Below, piece by piece: positions 46,942 to 57,788 of a stretch of DNA of 64,000 nucleotides. Position numbers and translations under genes: made by a program. Position 1 is the stretch's first letter, and every line of letters begins with the position of its first letter. The DNA comes from Thinopyrum elongatum (lineage: Eukaryota > Streptophyta > Magnoliopsida > Poales > Poaceae), in contig CM022297.1 in the NCBI GenBank assembly GCA_011799875.1, forward strand, positions 449,425,292-449,489,291. The letters are read 5' to 3'. The notes under the pieces are model-generated. The model made no database searches, was not told the DNA's origin, and worked only from the letters and a program-made list of their open reading frames with translations.

Positions 46942-48021
46942 CTAGCTATCTTCTCCCGCGCAAAAGCGGGTCATCGGAGCGGTAAGGGCTGCCATGGATT
47001 TTGGTTTTTCTTGACCGAGGTGGCGGGCAAGCCATTCGTCTCGGACGCTATGTTTAAAGGCCGCGAGTGCTTCGGCGTCCGGACAATCGATGATTTGGTT
47101 CTTTTTAATTAGGAACCTAGTCCAGAGCTTCCTGGATGACTCCCCGGGCTGCTGGCTAATGTGACTTAGGTCGTCGGCATCCGGAGGCCGGACATATGTA
47201 CCTTGAAAGTTATTGTGGAAGGCGTCTTCCAAGTCTTCCCAGCTGCCAATGGAGTTCTCTGGGAGGCTGTTCAGCCAGTGCCGCGCTGGTCCCTTTAATT
47301 TTTGTGGGAGGTACTTGATGGCGTGGAGGTCATCACCGCGGGCCATGTGGATATGGAGAAGGAAATCTTCAATCCATACTGCGGGATCTGTTGTTCCATC
47401 GTATGATTTGATATTCATTGGTTTAAACCCTTCCGGGAATTTGTGTTCCATTACTTCATCAGTGAAGCAAAGGGGATGTGCGGCGCCTCTATATCGGGCC
47501 AAGTCGCGACATAGTGTGGATGTAGTCCGTCTGCGGTTTTCGGCCCGGACGTGGTTATGCTCGTTACGTCTGGCTTGATAGCCGTCGTCGCGCGCCAGGG
47601 CATGCCCCTGCGATCCGTAGATCGATCTGGACTGACCTGCTCTGTTCTCCAGGTCTTGCCGTAGGTCATATGTGTATTCCCGAGCTGTGGTGTCTTTGCT
47701 TTTACGGCGAGGTAGTATGGGCAGGTGTTTGGCTTGGGTTGCCGCTTTGTCCCGGCCACGTGGTGGTCGGTCAGCCGCATTACGTGTTGATGGCATGGGC
47801 TCAAGTGCCTCGTCGTCGAATTGGGGTAGCAGTTTGCGCTTCGGGTAACTTTTAATGGGACGCTCGAGTCCGTATTCCTCGGCTGCCAGGACATCAGTCC
47901 ATCTGTCATTGAGTAGATCTTGATCAGCTTGAAGCTGCTGCTATTTCTTTTTCAGGCTCCTAGCAGTGGCTATTAGCCGGCGCTTAAAGCGCTCCTGCTC
48001 GACGGGTTCCTCAGGCACGAT

Positions 48022-48808
48022 AAAGTCTTCGTCGTGGCCATGTCAGATTGAAGTTGATGAACTTCAATCTGACATGGCCACGACTGTTTTATCCGATGAG
48101 CAAAACGTTTGGTTATATGCATGGGGATCAGCACAATTCACTGCACACAAATACTACACATTCTACTTCAGAGATATTCGGGCGCATGAGGCTTTTAGAT
48201 GGATCTGGAAATCAAGATCCACAATGAAAATTAAAGTTTTCGGTTGGTTGCTACTGTCAGACCGCCTCAACACCAGGAATATGCTTAAACGACGACATTA
48301 CAACATTGGTGAGGATCACAATTGTATTCTCTGTGGGTTACAAATTGAGGAAACCTTGGAACACTTGTTCTTTGAATGCCACCTCAGTACTGATTGCTGG
48401 TCCAGCCTTGGTCTTTCTTGGCCACAAGGAACTTCACGAATACAAAATATTACCATGGCCAAAAATAACTGGGACCGACCTCTTTTTATAGAGATGTTCT
48501 TACTCGCGGCATGGAGCATATGGAAGGAACGCAATAATAAACAATTCAGGGGGATTGCACCAACAAGAACATCTTGCGTGGACAGACTTAAGAAGGATTT
48601 CTCTCTCCTTACCTATAGGGTCAAGGAAAAGCATAAGCATTTCATCCCTCTCATTCTTTCCTCAATAGCTTAGCACTTCACCCAGCCCCCAAATGGGGGG
48701 TTGACACATGTAAAGCTACTATGTAAATTGTACAAAATTATTATAATACAAACATAACAGTAGGAGGTTCTCCTACTATTCAAGGTTCAAAAAAAAAAGT
48801 CTTCGTCG
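48022..48808 (+). mobile_element. 5'-truncated LINE with 13-bp TSD and fold-back 5' end
   Basis: The insertion is 48035-48795. Target duplications AAAGTCTTCGTCG lie at 48022-48034 and 48796-48808, and the 3' end is an A-run. The element is only about 760 bp, the 3' end of an L1-type plant LINE. Its first bases form a perfect 25-bp inverted repeat (48031-48055 and 48060-48084) with a 4-base loop, which extends four bases into the target duplication. Confidence 0.92.
48060..48673 (+). pseudogene. LINE ORF2 C-terminal fragment (zf-RVT region)
   Basis: The open frame to the stop at 48671-48673 encodes the zinc-binding reverse-transcriptase-associated region (zf-RVT, PF13966) of plant L1-type LINEs. 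Hallmarks are KVFGWLLLSDRLNTRNML, CILCGLQIEETLEHLFFEC with the Cys/His spacing C-x2-C..H-x4-C, and WSIWKERNNKQF. The endonuclease and the polymerase palm are missing because of 5' truncation. It retains no stop within the fragment. Confidence 0.88.
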
Positions 48809-49950
48809 CCGAGGCTCACCTCATCCTCGGAGAGTGGAAGATAGTTGCTGTCCTCCGAGTCTTCGTTTATGGCCTGTTCATCAGGGCTGACTTGCCCATC
48901 TTCCCTATCGTCTTGTTCGGAAGTTGGCTCGACGGGATCTTCTTTGTCTTCGGCATCGTCCGGAGTATTGTTTTCTCTCGTGCTGGTATTGCTGTCTTTT
49001 CCACGGCGTGATTTAGAGCGGTGCCGCTGACGTCGGCACTTTGGCTGTGTCTTAGGAGGTTTATCCTCGACTGGATCTTTCTCGTTATCGCCGTTATTCT
49101 CTTTGGGAATATCCACCATGTACACGTCATACGAGGAGGTGGCTTTCCAGCGCCCAGTAAACGGCGGGTTTTGGTCCTGCTCCTCTCCGGCATCGTCGTC
49201 CATACCGTTGATGTCTTCGGAGTTGTAATCGAGCATGTCGGTTAAGTCTTCAGCAGTGGCAATGAAGATGGCGGTGGGTGGGAAGCGAAATTCTCCGTCA
49301 TCAGCCTCCAGTTCAAACCAGATATAATTCGGCTGTGAGTCCCCCGCTAAGGAGAGGGTTTTTAATGAGTTTAGCACATCACCCAAAGGTGAGTGTCGGA
49401 AGATGTCCGCGGAGCTGAACTCGATGATCGGCGCCCGATCGAGCTCGATGGGCGTGGACGCACGCGGTTCAGAACCTGTGGCCGGAGACGAATCCGAGGT
49501 TCCGGTGACACAGATCCCGTTCAAAGTTGGGTCTGTGTGCGGCTCCAACGCCGCTGAGTCTGCGGCCTCCGTGGCGGGGTTGAGCTTCCCGTCCTCGGAT
49601 GGCGCAATCTGCTCCGGATCTAGGGCCAGAGCAGTTACAGGCGCTATCTCCCGGATATGGTCCGATGACAGATTTAGGTCATGTTCATCGCGGTGGCAGG
49701 GAGCGGCTGCCATGGGCTCGAATTCGTCGAAGATCAAGTCTCCGCGGATATCAGCAACGTAGTTCAAGCTTCCAAACCTGACCTGATGGCCAGGGGGTAG
49801 CTGTCGATCTGCTCTAGATGGCCAAGCGAGTTGGCCCGCAGTATGAAGCCGCCGAATACGAAGATCTGGCCAGGGAGAAAGACCTCCCTCAAGGCAGCAT
49901 CATTATGGATGATTGATGGAGCCATCGAGTCTTCTAGCGACGACACAATG

Positions 49951-49972
49951 GAACTCTCAATGAAAGCACCAA
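49951..49972 (-). other. Primer-binding-site candidate of element F
   Basis: On the minus strand TTGGTGCTTTCATTGAGAG directly follows the 5' LTR. The position is right, but I did not match it to a specific tRNA. Confidence 0.5.
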
Positions 49973-50443
49973 TGTCGGTGTCAAAACCGGCGGATCTCGG
50001 GTAGGGGGTCCTGAACTGTGCGTCTAAGGTTGATGGTAACAGGAGACGGGGGACACGATGTTTACCCAGGTTCGGGCCCTCTCTATGGAGGTAATACCCT
50101 ATGTCCTGCTTGATTGATCTTGATGAATATGAGTATTACAAGAGTTGATCTACCACGAGATCGTAATGGCTAAAACCCTAGAAGTCTAGCCTATCTGATT
50201 ATGATTGCCTCTATGGACTAAACCCTCCGGTTTAAATAGACACCGGAGGGGGCTAGGGTTGTACAAAGTCGGTTACAGAGAAAGGAATCTTCATATCCGA
50301 GTGCCAAGCTTGTCGTCCACGCCAAGGAGAGTCCCATCCGGACACGGGAGAGAGCCTTCTGTCTTGTATCTTCATGGCCCATCAGTCCGGCCCACATTAC
50401 GTAGCCTAGACGCCTGAGGACCCCTTAATCCAGGACTCCCTCA
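49973..50443 (-). mobile_element. 5' LTR of element F
   Basis: 471 bp, plus-strand ends TGTCGGTGTCAAAACC and GACTCCCTCA. A TTTAAATAG motif near 50233 replaces the TTTATATAG of the 3' LTR at about 40722. Confidence 0.92.
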
Positions 50444-52448
50444 GCAATGCCTTTTCACCGAGACGTGAGATGAATCGACTCAATGCAGCCAAACAACCAG
50501 TAAGCTTCTGAACATCGTGCACGCGCACGGGGCGTTTCATTCGGAGGATTGTGCCAACCTTTTCTGGGTTTGTGTCGATCCCTCATTCGGAAATGAGGAA
50601 ACCGAGTAACTTTCCACCTGGAACTCCGAGTGTGCACTTTGACGGATTGAGCTTGATATCATATCTTCTTAAGTTGGCAAAGGTTTCAGCGAGGTCAGTC
50701 AGTAGGTCGGAACCTTTGCGTGACTTGACCACGATGTCATCCATGTAAGGTTCCACGTTCCGACTGATTTGAGTGAGCAGGCACTTCTGAATCATACGCA
50801 TGAACATGGCACCAGCATTCTTGAGGCCAAAGGGCATGGTAATATAGCAAAAACACCCGAATGGGGTGATGAAAGCTGTCTTTATTTCATCGGGTCCATA
50901 CAGTCGGATCTGATGGTACCCGGAATATGCATCCAAGAAGGACAATCGCTCACACCCCGCAGTTGAGTCGACTATCTGGTCGATGCGGGGCAGAGGGAAG
51001 TGATCTTTCGGGCAGGCTCAATTGATATGTTTGAAATCGATACACATACGAAGTGATTTGCCTTTCTTAGGGACCATGACAACATTGGCGAGCCACTCGG
51101 AGTGGTATATCTCGCGGATGAACTCAGCTGCCAGAAGCCGAGCCACCTCCTCGCCAATTGCCTTCCTCTTCTCCACGGTGGACCGATGGAGATGCTCTTT
51201 GACGGGTTTCGCTTTTGGGTCGACTCGCAAACGGTGCTCAGCCAGTCCCCTGGGTACACATGGCATGTCGGATGGTTTCCATGCGAAGATGTCCCAGTTC
51301 TCACGGAGGAACTGGATGAGCGCTTTCTTCCTATTTGCTGTCGAGTGTTGTTGAGATATGAGTCGGAGCAGCATTGGGATCGGTCGGGTGAATGTGAACT
51401 GGCTTTGTTTCACCGGATGACTGAAATGCAGACTCTGAAGCAGGCTTCTTAGCACGCAATAAATCACTCGGATCTGCATTCTTCTGGTATTCTTGCATCT
51501 CTACTGCTGCCATCTGTTCATCGGCAATCTGGGAGCCCTTCTGGAGGCATTCTTCTGCTCTCTGCCGATTTCCAGTGACTGTGATTACGCCTCTGGGGCC
51601 AGGCATCTTCAATTTGAGGTACACGTAATACGGTCGAGCCATGAAACGAGCGTATGCAGGCCTGCCCAAAATAGCATGATAGGCACTGTGAAAATCCACG
51701 ACCTCAAATGTCAACTTTTCCTTCAGGTAGTTCTTTGAATCACCGAAAGCCACATCAAGAGTGATCTGACCGAGTGAATCGGCTTTCTTCCCAGGGATGA
51801 CACCGTGGAATCGCATGTTGCTTTCACTGAGCTTATACATCGGAATACCCATCCCTCGGAGGGTCTCAGCGTACAAAATGTTCAAACCACTGCCACCGTC
51901 CATCAAGACCTTGGTCAGTCGAGTGCCCCCAACTACTGGGTCGACCACCAACGCTTGCCGCCCAGGGGTAGCAACGTGCGCTGGGTGGTCGGACTAGTCG
52001 AACATAATGGGAGTCTTTGACCACTTCAAATACGTCGTCGTTGCCGGAGCAACCATGTTTACTTCCCTGTTGATAACTTTCAGTCGACTTTTGCTCTCGA
52101 TGTCAGCAAAAATCATTAAAGTGGCATTGACGTTGGGGTAACCATCATCCTCCTTTTTGTCCTCGTCCTTATCAGATTCCTTTTCTTTTTCATTGGGCTG
52201 ACCCTCTCGGAAGCTCTGAATCAGGAGTCGACACTGTCGAGTGGTATGCTTGGGGTAAATCAGGTTTCCCTCTTCATCTTTCTTTGTGTGTATATGACAC
52301 GGCAAATCAAGCACATCATTACCCGCTTGATCTTTCTCTTTCTTGGGGATCCATGGCCCCTTAGGCTTTCCTTTGAATTTCCCTTGGTTCACCACTGCTG
52401 TCTCACCCGGACCTGCGGGTTCAGCTTTGCGCTTTTGCTTGGTCGACG
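50444..52448 (-). pseudogene. pol: pol of element E, proximal part: gag end, protease, RT
   Basis: On the minus strand the order is: gag C-terminal region (52448-51997), aspartic protease (VLMDGGSGLNILY near 51900, YHAILGRPAY near 51680), then RT (EKRKAIGEEVARLLAAEFI near 51150, VPKKGKSLRMCIDF near 51060, DHFPLPRIDQI near 50990, MPFGLKNAGAMF near 50830, and PYMDDIVVKS with the catalytic MDD near 50740). Lesions: TAG 51994-51996, one extra base near 51330 shifting the frame, TGA 51018-51020 and TGA 50583-50585. The sequence ends abruptly near 52448 at the border with the CACTA element, so most of gag and the 5' LTR are missing. It continues at 40458 once element F is removed. Confidence 0.87.
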
Positions 52449-52658
52449 CTACGTACTATACGTATAGAGAGGACTCGACACGCTAGCTAGTAAGCAAATG
52501 AAGGAAACCATTAAGTACACAAGATCGTCATGAACATATACAAAGAGAAGTGATCGACCTCCTCCTTCTCCGAGAGATTGGTCGAACAACAAGTTTTCGT
52601 ATATCTATCCGACGCTACTAGCTACATATATACAATATAAGATCTCTTACAATCCCTA

Positions 52659-55600
52659 TTATCTGATGTCAAGTTCCACATGGTATTCTCCGGCTGGATT
52701 GATGACGTGGTCAAGAAAGAATCCCGCCAATTCCTCTTGAATTGCTTTTATGCGATCTTGTGGTAGGAGTTCATCCCGCATCTGCCAAATCTAATTTGAA
52801 GAAGGGGGTCAACACATATATATGAATGAAACTCAACACAAATGATGGTAATAAAATAAAATTGTGAATATTATTGCTTACGCACTTTATATTGTTTTTC
52901 AGAGTAGCCCCGCTTAGATGTCGTCGCGTTGTAGACGTACTCGCAAACGTAGTATCGAAAAAAATTATTCCCGCCTTCCTGCCACAACCACTTTACGAGA
53001 AATAGAGGTCAATCAAACTGATAATCAAGCATTATAAATGGTATTGATGAAACTAGCTAGAATCAATGGGAGATGTGCGGAACTAGCTAGTAGTACTTAC
53101 TTTCGGGTGTGTAAATCGCAGCTCCCCCGGTAGTCCCGGAGCTTTTGCGGTGAACACTTTCCAAACCCTGCGAGACAAAGAAAATAATTACTTGATATCA
53201 GGAAATGAACAAAGTTGCCGATATGGTGCGATAATGATCGATTGAACTTACTTCTGGAGCATTTCAGTCATGGCCGCATACTCCTTGGGATCTTTTCGTC
53301 TTGAGTCTAAGACGGTTACTAGTCCCTGCTCAAGCTTAATCTCTAGGAGAATAAAGTGGAAGCTGCGCACGCATGCATAACTCATCAATTACATTACTAT
53401 AACCTCGAGTAATAAGGGAAACCGAATATGCAGAAGACAGTAACACTCACTTGAAGTTGTAAGGAAAGAGTATTTTATCTTTGTTTTGATTTTTAAGCAA
53501 CGATTGTAGCAAGTTGGCCTCGGTTTCTTTCGCATTATATTTAACCGTCCATTCATCTATGAGATTTGTGTTAATGAACCCAATATCATAGATTTTTGCA
53601 TTTCTGCATTCGACGATCTTCAATCTGCATAATATAGTGAGGTTAATTATATATACATGCAATGAAAGATCTGAGCTATATATAGAGACTTAATTATAGA
53701 AGTATAGTACTTATAGACAGTAGCAAGTGATGATTATTTTATCGAGGTCCTTTTGATTGAAAAACTGGAAGAACTCCTCAAATGGAACAGACAACAGATC
53801 AATTCCAATGAGGTCGTGCTCCTCTTTAACTCTCAGCATCAAAATATCCTTCCCAGACTTGCAGGTGTCCATGTACCACTTATGGAATCTTCGCATCATC
53901 GTTGTTAGAGGAGGATCACCAGGTCTGACGAGAGGCTTCCCGTACCGGTATTTGTGTTCGTCCACCTCCATTGTATCAAAATGTGCATCGTCGGGCAGGT
54001 AATCACCAGGATTGGTACCGGGCAGCATCCTCGGCAGATTTGCGACGATATCGCTAGACACCTTGAGCGGGGGGCATGATTGGTTTGCCTGTTCGCCGAG
54101 CTGGGGAATTTTGTTCCCACTTCTTCGTTCTTGTAACCTTTTGTCACTTGAAGTAGTTCCCGACCGGCGCACTCCTTCCACTGCCTTTTTAAGAGCGCGG
54201 ACATGGTTGTCATCCGGCGGAGGCGGTGGTGGTCGCTTCAGGTTCTCCAAAGTGCGCTTCAATTTCACCGGATCTATCTTCTCCTCCAGAGGTGGATTTT
54301 TCTTTGCAAAAAAGTCCTTCACTTGGGCTTGACAGATCTCCGTGTTTCCTCCTCGGTCATCTCGTATGGTAACTTCTCTAGAGGCTTGAGAGATGGACCG
54401 AATATGTATTGCCTCCCGCCTCTGGCTGTACTGCTAGCCGCCGGAGCAGCCGGAGCGGCTGCGGCTGTCTTCCTTCATTGCTTACGAGGCGGAGAAGGAG
54501 GCGGAGTGCTACGACGCGCCGGAGCAGCCGGAGCAGCGGCGGCTGTCTTCCGCTGTTGCTGATGAGGCGGAGGAGGAGGCGGGCTGCTCTGACGCGCCGG
54601 CGCAGGCGGAGAAGGAGGTGGAGTGCCGCCACGCGCCGGAGCAGCCGGAGAAGGAGGCGGACTGCCCTGATCACTCGCCGGAGGAGGAGGAGGCGCAGTG
54701 CCCTGACTCGCCGGAGGAGGAGGAGGAGGCGTCCAGTTCGGAAGGTTGATGAGCTCCTTCCGCCATAGACATGGAGTCTTCAGAGCAAGACCCAGCTGAG
54801 TCTCCCCTTCACCGGTAGGGTGGTCAAGCTCGAGCTCCTCAAATCCCTCCGTTATTTCATCGACCATCACAACAGCATAGCCTTGTGGAATCGGAAGGCA
54901 GTGAAAAGTTGTGCCGGGTTGAGGAGGTGCAACACAGCCGACAGCCACCTTGACTTTGAGGTGCTGCCATTGCGTCATAATGTGGCAATCTTGAGTCTCC
55001 GTGATAGCATCCACGGGGTAGCTGGGAGCCGTGAAGTCAGGCTGCTGAAGGAGCTCGGTGGAAGCCACGCTGCTTCTCCGCTGAGATGGTGGGGTAGCTT
55101 CTGGGGTAGCTCCGGCAGGTCGCTGGCTCTGAACTAGTAGTGCTTGTTCCTCTAGCGCTCGTACCCTTGCATTCAGCTTCTGCAGTTTGGTCTGCTCCAC
55201 TTTCCTCCTTCTCTCCCGGGTTTTTTAACCGCCTACGCTGGGAAACCCAACCTTCCACGCAACGGAGCCTGCCGTGCCTCGTGTTCGTCCTGGGTGCTCA
55301 GGATTCTCGAGGGCCTGTGTGAGCTCGTTGTTCTCTCTGTCGGGAACGAACGTCCCTTGCTGCGCTGCGGCGATATACTTCTGAAGGTTCTTGACGGGTA
55401 TTTCAAGTTGCTCCTTCGTCCAACGACACTTCCCTGTTTCAGGGTCCAAGGTTCCCCCAACCCCAAAGAACCAAGTCCTTGAACGGTCTGGCCAGTTCAA
55501 TGTCTCTGGTTCAACCCCTTTATCAAGCAGGTCCTTCTCAGCCTTGTCCCACAACGGCCGGGCTTTGAGGTAGCCACCTGACCCCGTGCGATCATGATGC

Positions 55601-56487
55601 TCCTTCTTTGCAGCATTTTTCTTGTTTGTCTCTGACATCTTCTTACTCTTCTCCAATGTCTTGTGGGCCACAAATGCGGGCCAGTGATCTCTTATCTTCT
55701 CAAATCGGCCGGTGAATTCTGGAGTCTTCCCTTCATCGACAAACGTTGATTTCAACTCATTCTTCCACCTCCTGAATAGATCTGCCATCTTCTTAAGAGC
55801 ATGAGCCTTGACCAATGGCTCTATAACTGGCTTATCCGGATCCCCCTCTGGCGGTAGGGTGAAATTTGCCTTCAGCGTGGTCCAAAGATCATCTTTCTGT
55901 CTATCGTTGACAAAAGACACTTGAGGGTCTTCGCTCTTAGGCTTATTCCATTGGTGGATGCTGATTGGGATCATGTCCCTAACAAGAACCCCGCACTGAG
56001 CAGAAAATGCTTCCTTGGTCCGGCTGGGTTCAATCGGTTGGCCATCGCCCTTGATTGCTGTGATCGTGAACCTTTCATCCTGGCGCAACCTTTTCTTCAG
56101 GCCTCGTCTCGTTACCAAACTTTGGCTTGATCCGGAGGGCTAGAAAAGAAGAAAGAAGAGAGTTAATATGTGTACATACCAAAACAATTAATGCATCAAT
56201 TAGCTAGTCAGCACAGGCTTAATTAATATATATACCTCGCCGGACTTTGCAACATCTCCTTCCTCCGTTCGCTCACCGGAGCAGTCATCACAGTCTCCTT
56301 CTTCCACCGGCATTCCGTCACCGGAGCCATCATAATCATGTCCTTCCAGCTCCATTGTTCGATCACCGGAGCCTGCTTCACCCTCTCCTTCCAGACCATC
56401 GGTGTCGTTGAGATACGACAAGACATCACCTCCACCGAGGATTATGTCCCCCAACAACTGTTCTGCTTCGATGTCTCGGTGCTCCAT
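52659..56487 (-). pseudogene. TnpA-like CACTA gene: Transposase_24 plus Ulp1-type protease, broken
   Basis: The likely start is ATG 56487. Exon 1 is 56236-56487 (acidic), followed by an intron and exon 2 from 56139. Exon 2 carries the plant transposase domain PF03004 (LWTTLKANFTLPP, RFEKIRDHWPAFV, WFFGVGGTLDPETGKC), a short coiled coil, then a Pro-rich stretch made of PPPPP and SPPP runs (54760-54480). Later exons encode a C48/Ulp1-like region: FHFILLEI with the catalytic His and VLDSRRK with the Asp (near 53350-53290), then WLWQEGG with the conserved Gln. Where the Cys is expected the sequence reads NNFFRYYVCE. The frame ends at TAA 52659-52661. Lesions: TAA 55225-55227, TGA 54475-54477 and a frameshift near 54350. 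Known role of TnpA-type proteins is to bind subterminal repeats; the Ulp1-like part has no proven role in the CACTA cycle. Confidence 0.78.
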
Positions 56488-56576
56488 AGTTTCTGCAAAT
56501 ATTACAACATGGCAATTAATATACAAACATGACAGATGGATATATTAGTGCAAACGTAGACCGAGCTAGCTCGACA

Positions 56577-56690
56577 CTTCTACGGTTTGGGGTGGCCTCG
56601 ACAACGCTTCTAGGGTTTGGGGTGGCCTAGGCAACGCTTCTAGGGTTTGGGGTGGCCTCGACAATGCTTCTAGGGTTTGGGTCGGACCGC
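56577..56690. repeat. Tandem ~30-bp repeat next to the captured helicase fragment
   Basis: The unit CTTCTAGGGTTTGGGGTGGC followed by CT(C/A)G(A/G)CAACG occurs three to four times. On the minus strand it gives a repeated TLEALSRPPQ. Confidence 0.85.
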
Positions 56691-56983
56691 CTCTCTCATG
56701 AATGTCCGACGTCCGGACCGACAAGGGATTTAACAAAATGATGCCATTCTGGATGTGCAGAAAATGGTCCATATTTTTCCTGATCTCATCTACCCTTCTA
56801 TATGTCATGTTGTCTAGTGTCAAAGAATTCAAGAAAACCATGACTTCATCATTAGCCGGAAATGACAGGCGTATAATGGTACGAAGCTCTTCAAAGTTGT
56901 TTTGGAACGGAGTTCCCGATAGAATAATTCGCTTTTTGGTACAAAGTTCAGCAAGAGCCTTCCGAATATCACTATTTGGAAGG
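56691..56983 (-). pseudogene. SNF2 helicase fragment, left arm of an inverted repeat
   Basis: On the minus strand an open stretch reads SDIRKALAELCTKKRIILSG, then TPFQNNFEELRTIIRL, and continues to about 56695. RIILSGTPFQNNFEEL is helicase motif III of SNF2-family remodelers, and the SGTPFQNNF form resembles the plant CLASSY subgroup. No other helicase motifs are present, so it is an exon-sized captured fragment. It faces a second copy (56977-57240) in opposite orientation. The family call is by motif; the subgroup is tentative. Confidence 0.7.
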
Positions 56984-57142
56984 CCTTTGCTGAAATTCGT
57001 ACCAAAAGGCGAATTATTCTATCAGGAACTCCGTTCCAAAACAACTTTGAAGAGCTTTGTAGCATCATACGCCTGTTACTTCTGGCAAATGATGAAGCCA
57101 TGGATTTCTTCAATACTTTGACAGACAACGTGACATATAGAA

Positions 57143-57180
<38 letters not shown>

Positions 57181-57240
57181 TCAGAAAAAAATTGGATCAA
57201 CTTGTGCACATCCATAATGGGGGCATTCTTCATAAATCTG
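56977..57240 (+). pseudogene. SNF2 helicase fragment, right arm of an inverted repeat
   Basis: On the plus strand this reads AFAEIRTKRRIILSGTPFQN, then NFEELCSIIRLLLLANDEAM, and after an AT dinucleotide run (57147-57176) continues EIRKKLDQLVHIHNGG. It aligns with the left arm at roughly four of five bases, so the two are diverged copies. A third scrap, similar to the DEVMVFLNSLTLDN part, is on the minus strand at 57349-57411. Confidence 0.7.
57147..57176. repeat. AT dinucleotide microsatellite
   Basis: An uninterrupted run of about 15 AT/TA pairs inside the right arm of the helicase inverted repeat. Confidence 0.95.
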
Positions 57241-57572
57241 GACCCTTGACCCCTCGGCGACCCTCGACCCTCTACCCTAGTTCACGACCCTCGACCGCTC
57301 GGCGATCCACGACCCTCTACCCTAGTTCCCGACCCTCCACCCCCTCATGTCATGTTTGTCTAGTGTCAAAGGATTCAACAAAACCATGTCTTCATCATTA
57401 GGCGAAAGTGACCCTCGACCCTCTACCCCTCGACGGCCCTCGACCCCTCGGTGACCCTCGACCCCTCGACGACCCTCGACCCTCGAACCTTCGGCGACCC
57501 TTGACCCGTCGGTGACCCTCGACCCTCTACCCTAGTTCCCGACCCTCGAACGCTCGGTGATCCTCGACACCC
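57240..57572. repeat. GACCCTCGAC-type minisatellite, first block
   Basis: Degenerate tandem units of CGACCCTCGACCCCTCGG and CTCTACCCTAGTTCCCGA. A scrap of the helicase fragment (57349-57411) lies inside it. A second block of the same units is at 57789-57965. Confidence 0.85.
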
Positions 57573-57589
57573 TCGTTCCCAATAAAAAT

Positions 57590-57775
57590 TAAGAAGAGGA
57601 AGAAGAAGAAAAAACAAAAGAGGAGAAGAAGAAAAAAAAAGGAGAAGAAGAAGGAATAGAGGAGAAGAAGAAAAAATAGATTAATATATTTTTTCTTATT
57701 AATCTATTTTTTCTTCTTCTCCTCTATTCCTTCTTCTTCTTCTCTTTTTTTTCTTCTTCTTCCCGTTCAATACTT
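57590..57775. repeat. Purine/pyrimidine palindrome
   Basis: The left arm 57642-57684 is almost all purine (GAAGAA, GGAGAAG) and ends ATAGATTAAT. The right arm, from 57698, is its perfect reverse complement for at least 40 bases. The loop is about 13 bases. Confidence 0.9.
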
Positions 57776-57788
57776 TGACACAAGGCAA

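Larger units (their letters stand above)
46942..49946 (-). pseudogene. gag: gag of element F, split by a LINE insertion
   Basis: Coding pieces are 48809-49946 and 46945-48034. The frame begins just inside the primer site; an ATG at 49925 is the first plausible start. A frame change near 49800 separates the first 40-odd codons from the rest. The N-terminal third is acidic. A basic/acidic linker precedes the insertion. The capsid domain (retrotransposon gag) has LKGPARHWLNSLPENSI (about 47285) and QQPGESSRKLWTRF (about 47140). TAG at 47941-47943 interrupts a run of Gln codons. The LINE lies at 48035-48795 with its own 13-bp duplication. Assignment to gag is firm. Confidence 0.82.
40459..50448 (-). 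mobile_element. Gypsy element F (gag-protease only), TSD GTAAT/GCAAT
   Basis: The element occupies 40464-50443 (9980 bp) with LTRs of about 471 bp. Flanking 5-mers are GTAAT (40459-40463) and GCAAT (50444-50448), one transition apart. A primer-site-like sequence beside the right LTR and a polypurine tract beside the left LTR place its 5' end on the right, so it is a minus-strand element like gag inside it. It has gag and protease but no RT, RNase H or integrase, so it would depend on another element. It also carries an antisense PF04195 gene and a LINE insertion. It splits the RT of element E in frame. Confidence 0.92.

Noticed and set aside
47966..48059. N-terminal extension of the LINE frame upstream of 48060
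   Set aside because: Those codons come from the antisense strand of element F's gag and from the fold-back arm, so they are not LINE protein.
49403..49762. 119-codon plus-strand frame opposite to F gag
   Set aside because: A shadow of the acidic gag N-terminal region; no independent evidence.
52449..52480. Possible CACTA terminal inverted repeat at the left border
   Set aside because: No CACTAC-type terminus or 3-bp duplication is visible; the border is only where element E sequence ends.
54409..54768. Plus-strand Arg-rich frame of 119 codons
   Set aside because: It is the opposite strand of the Pro-rich repeat of the CACTA TnpA-like gene, which has the recognisable domains.
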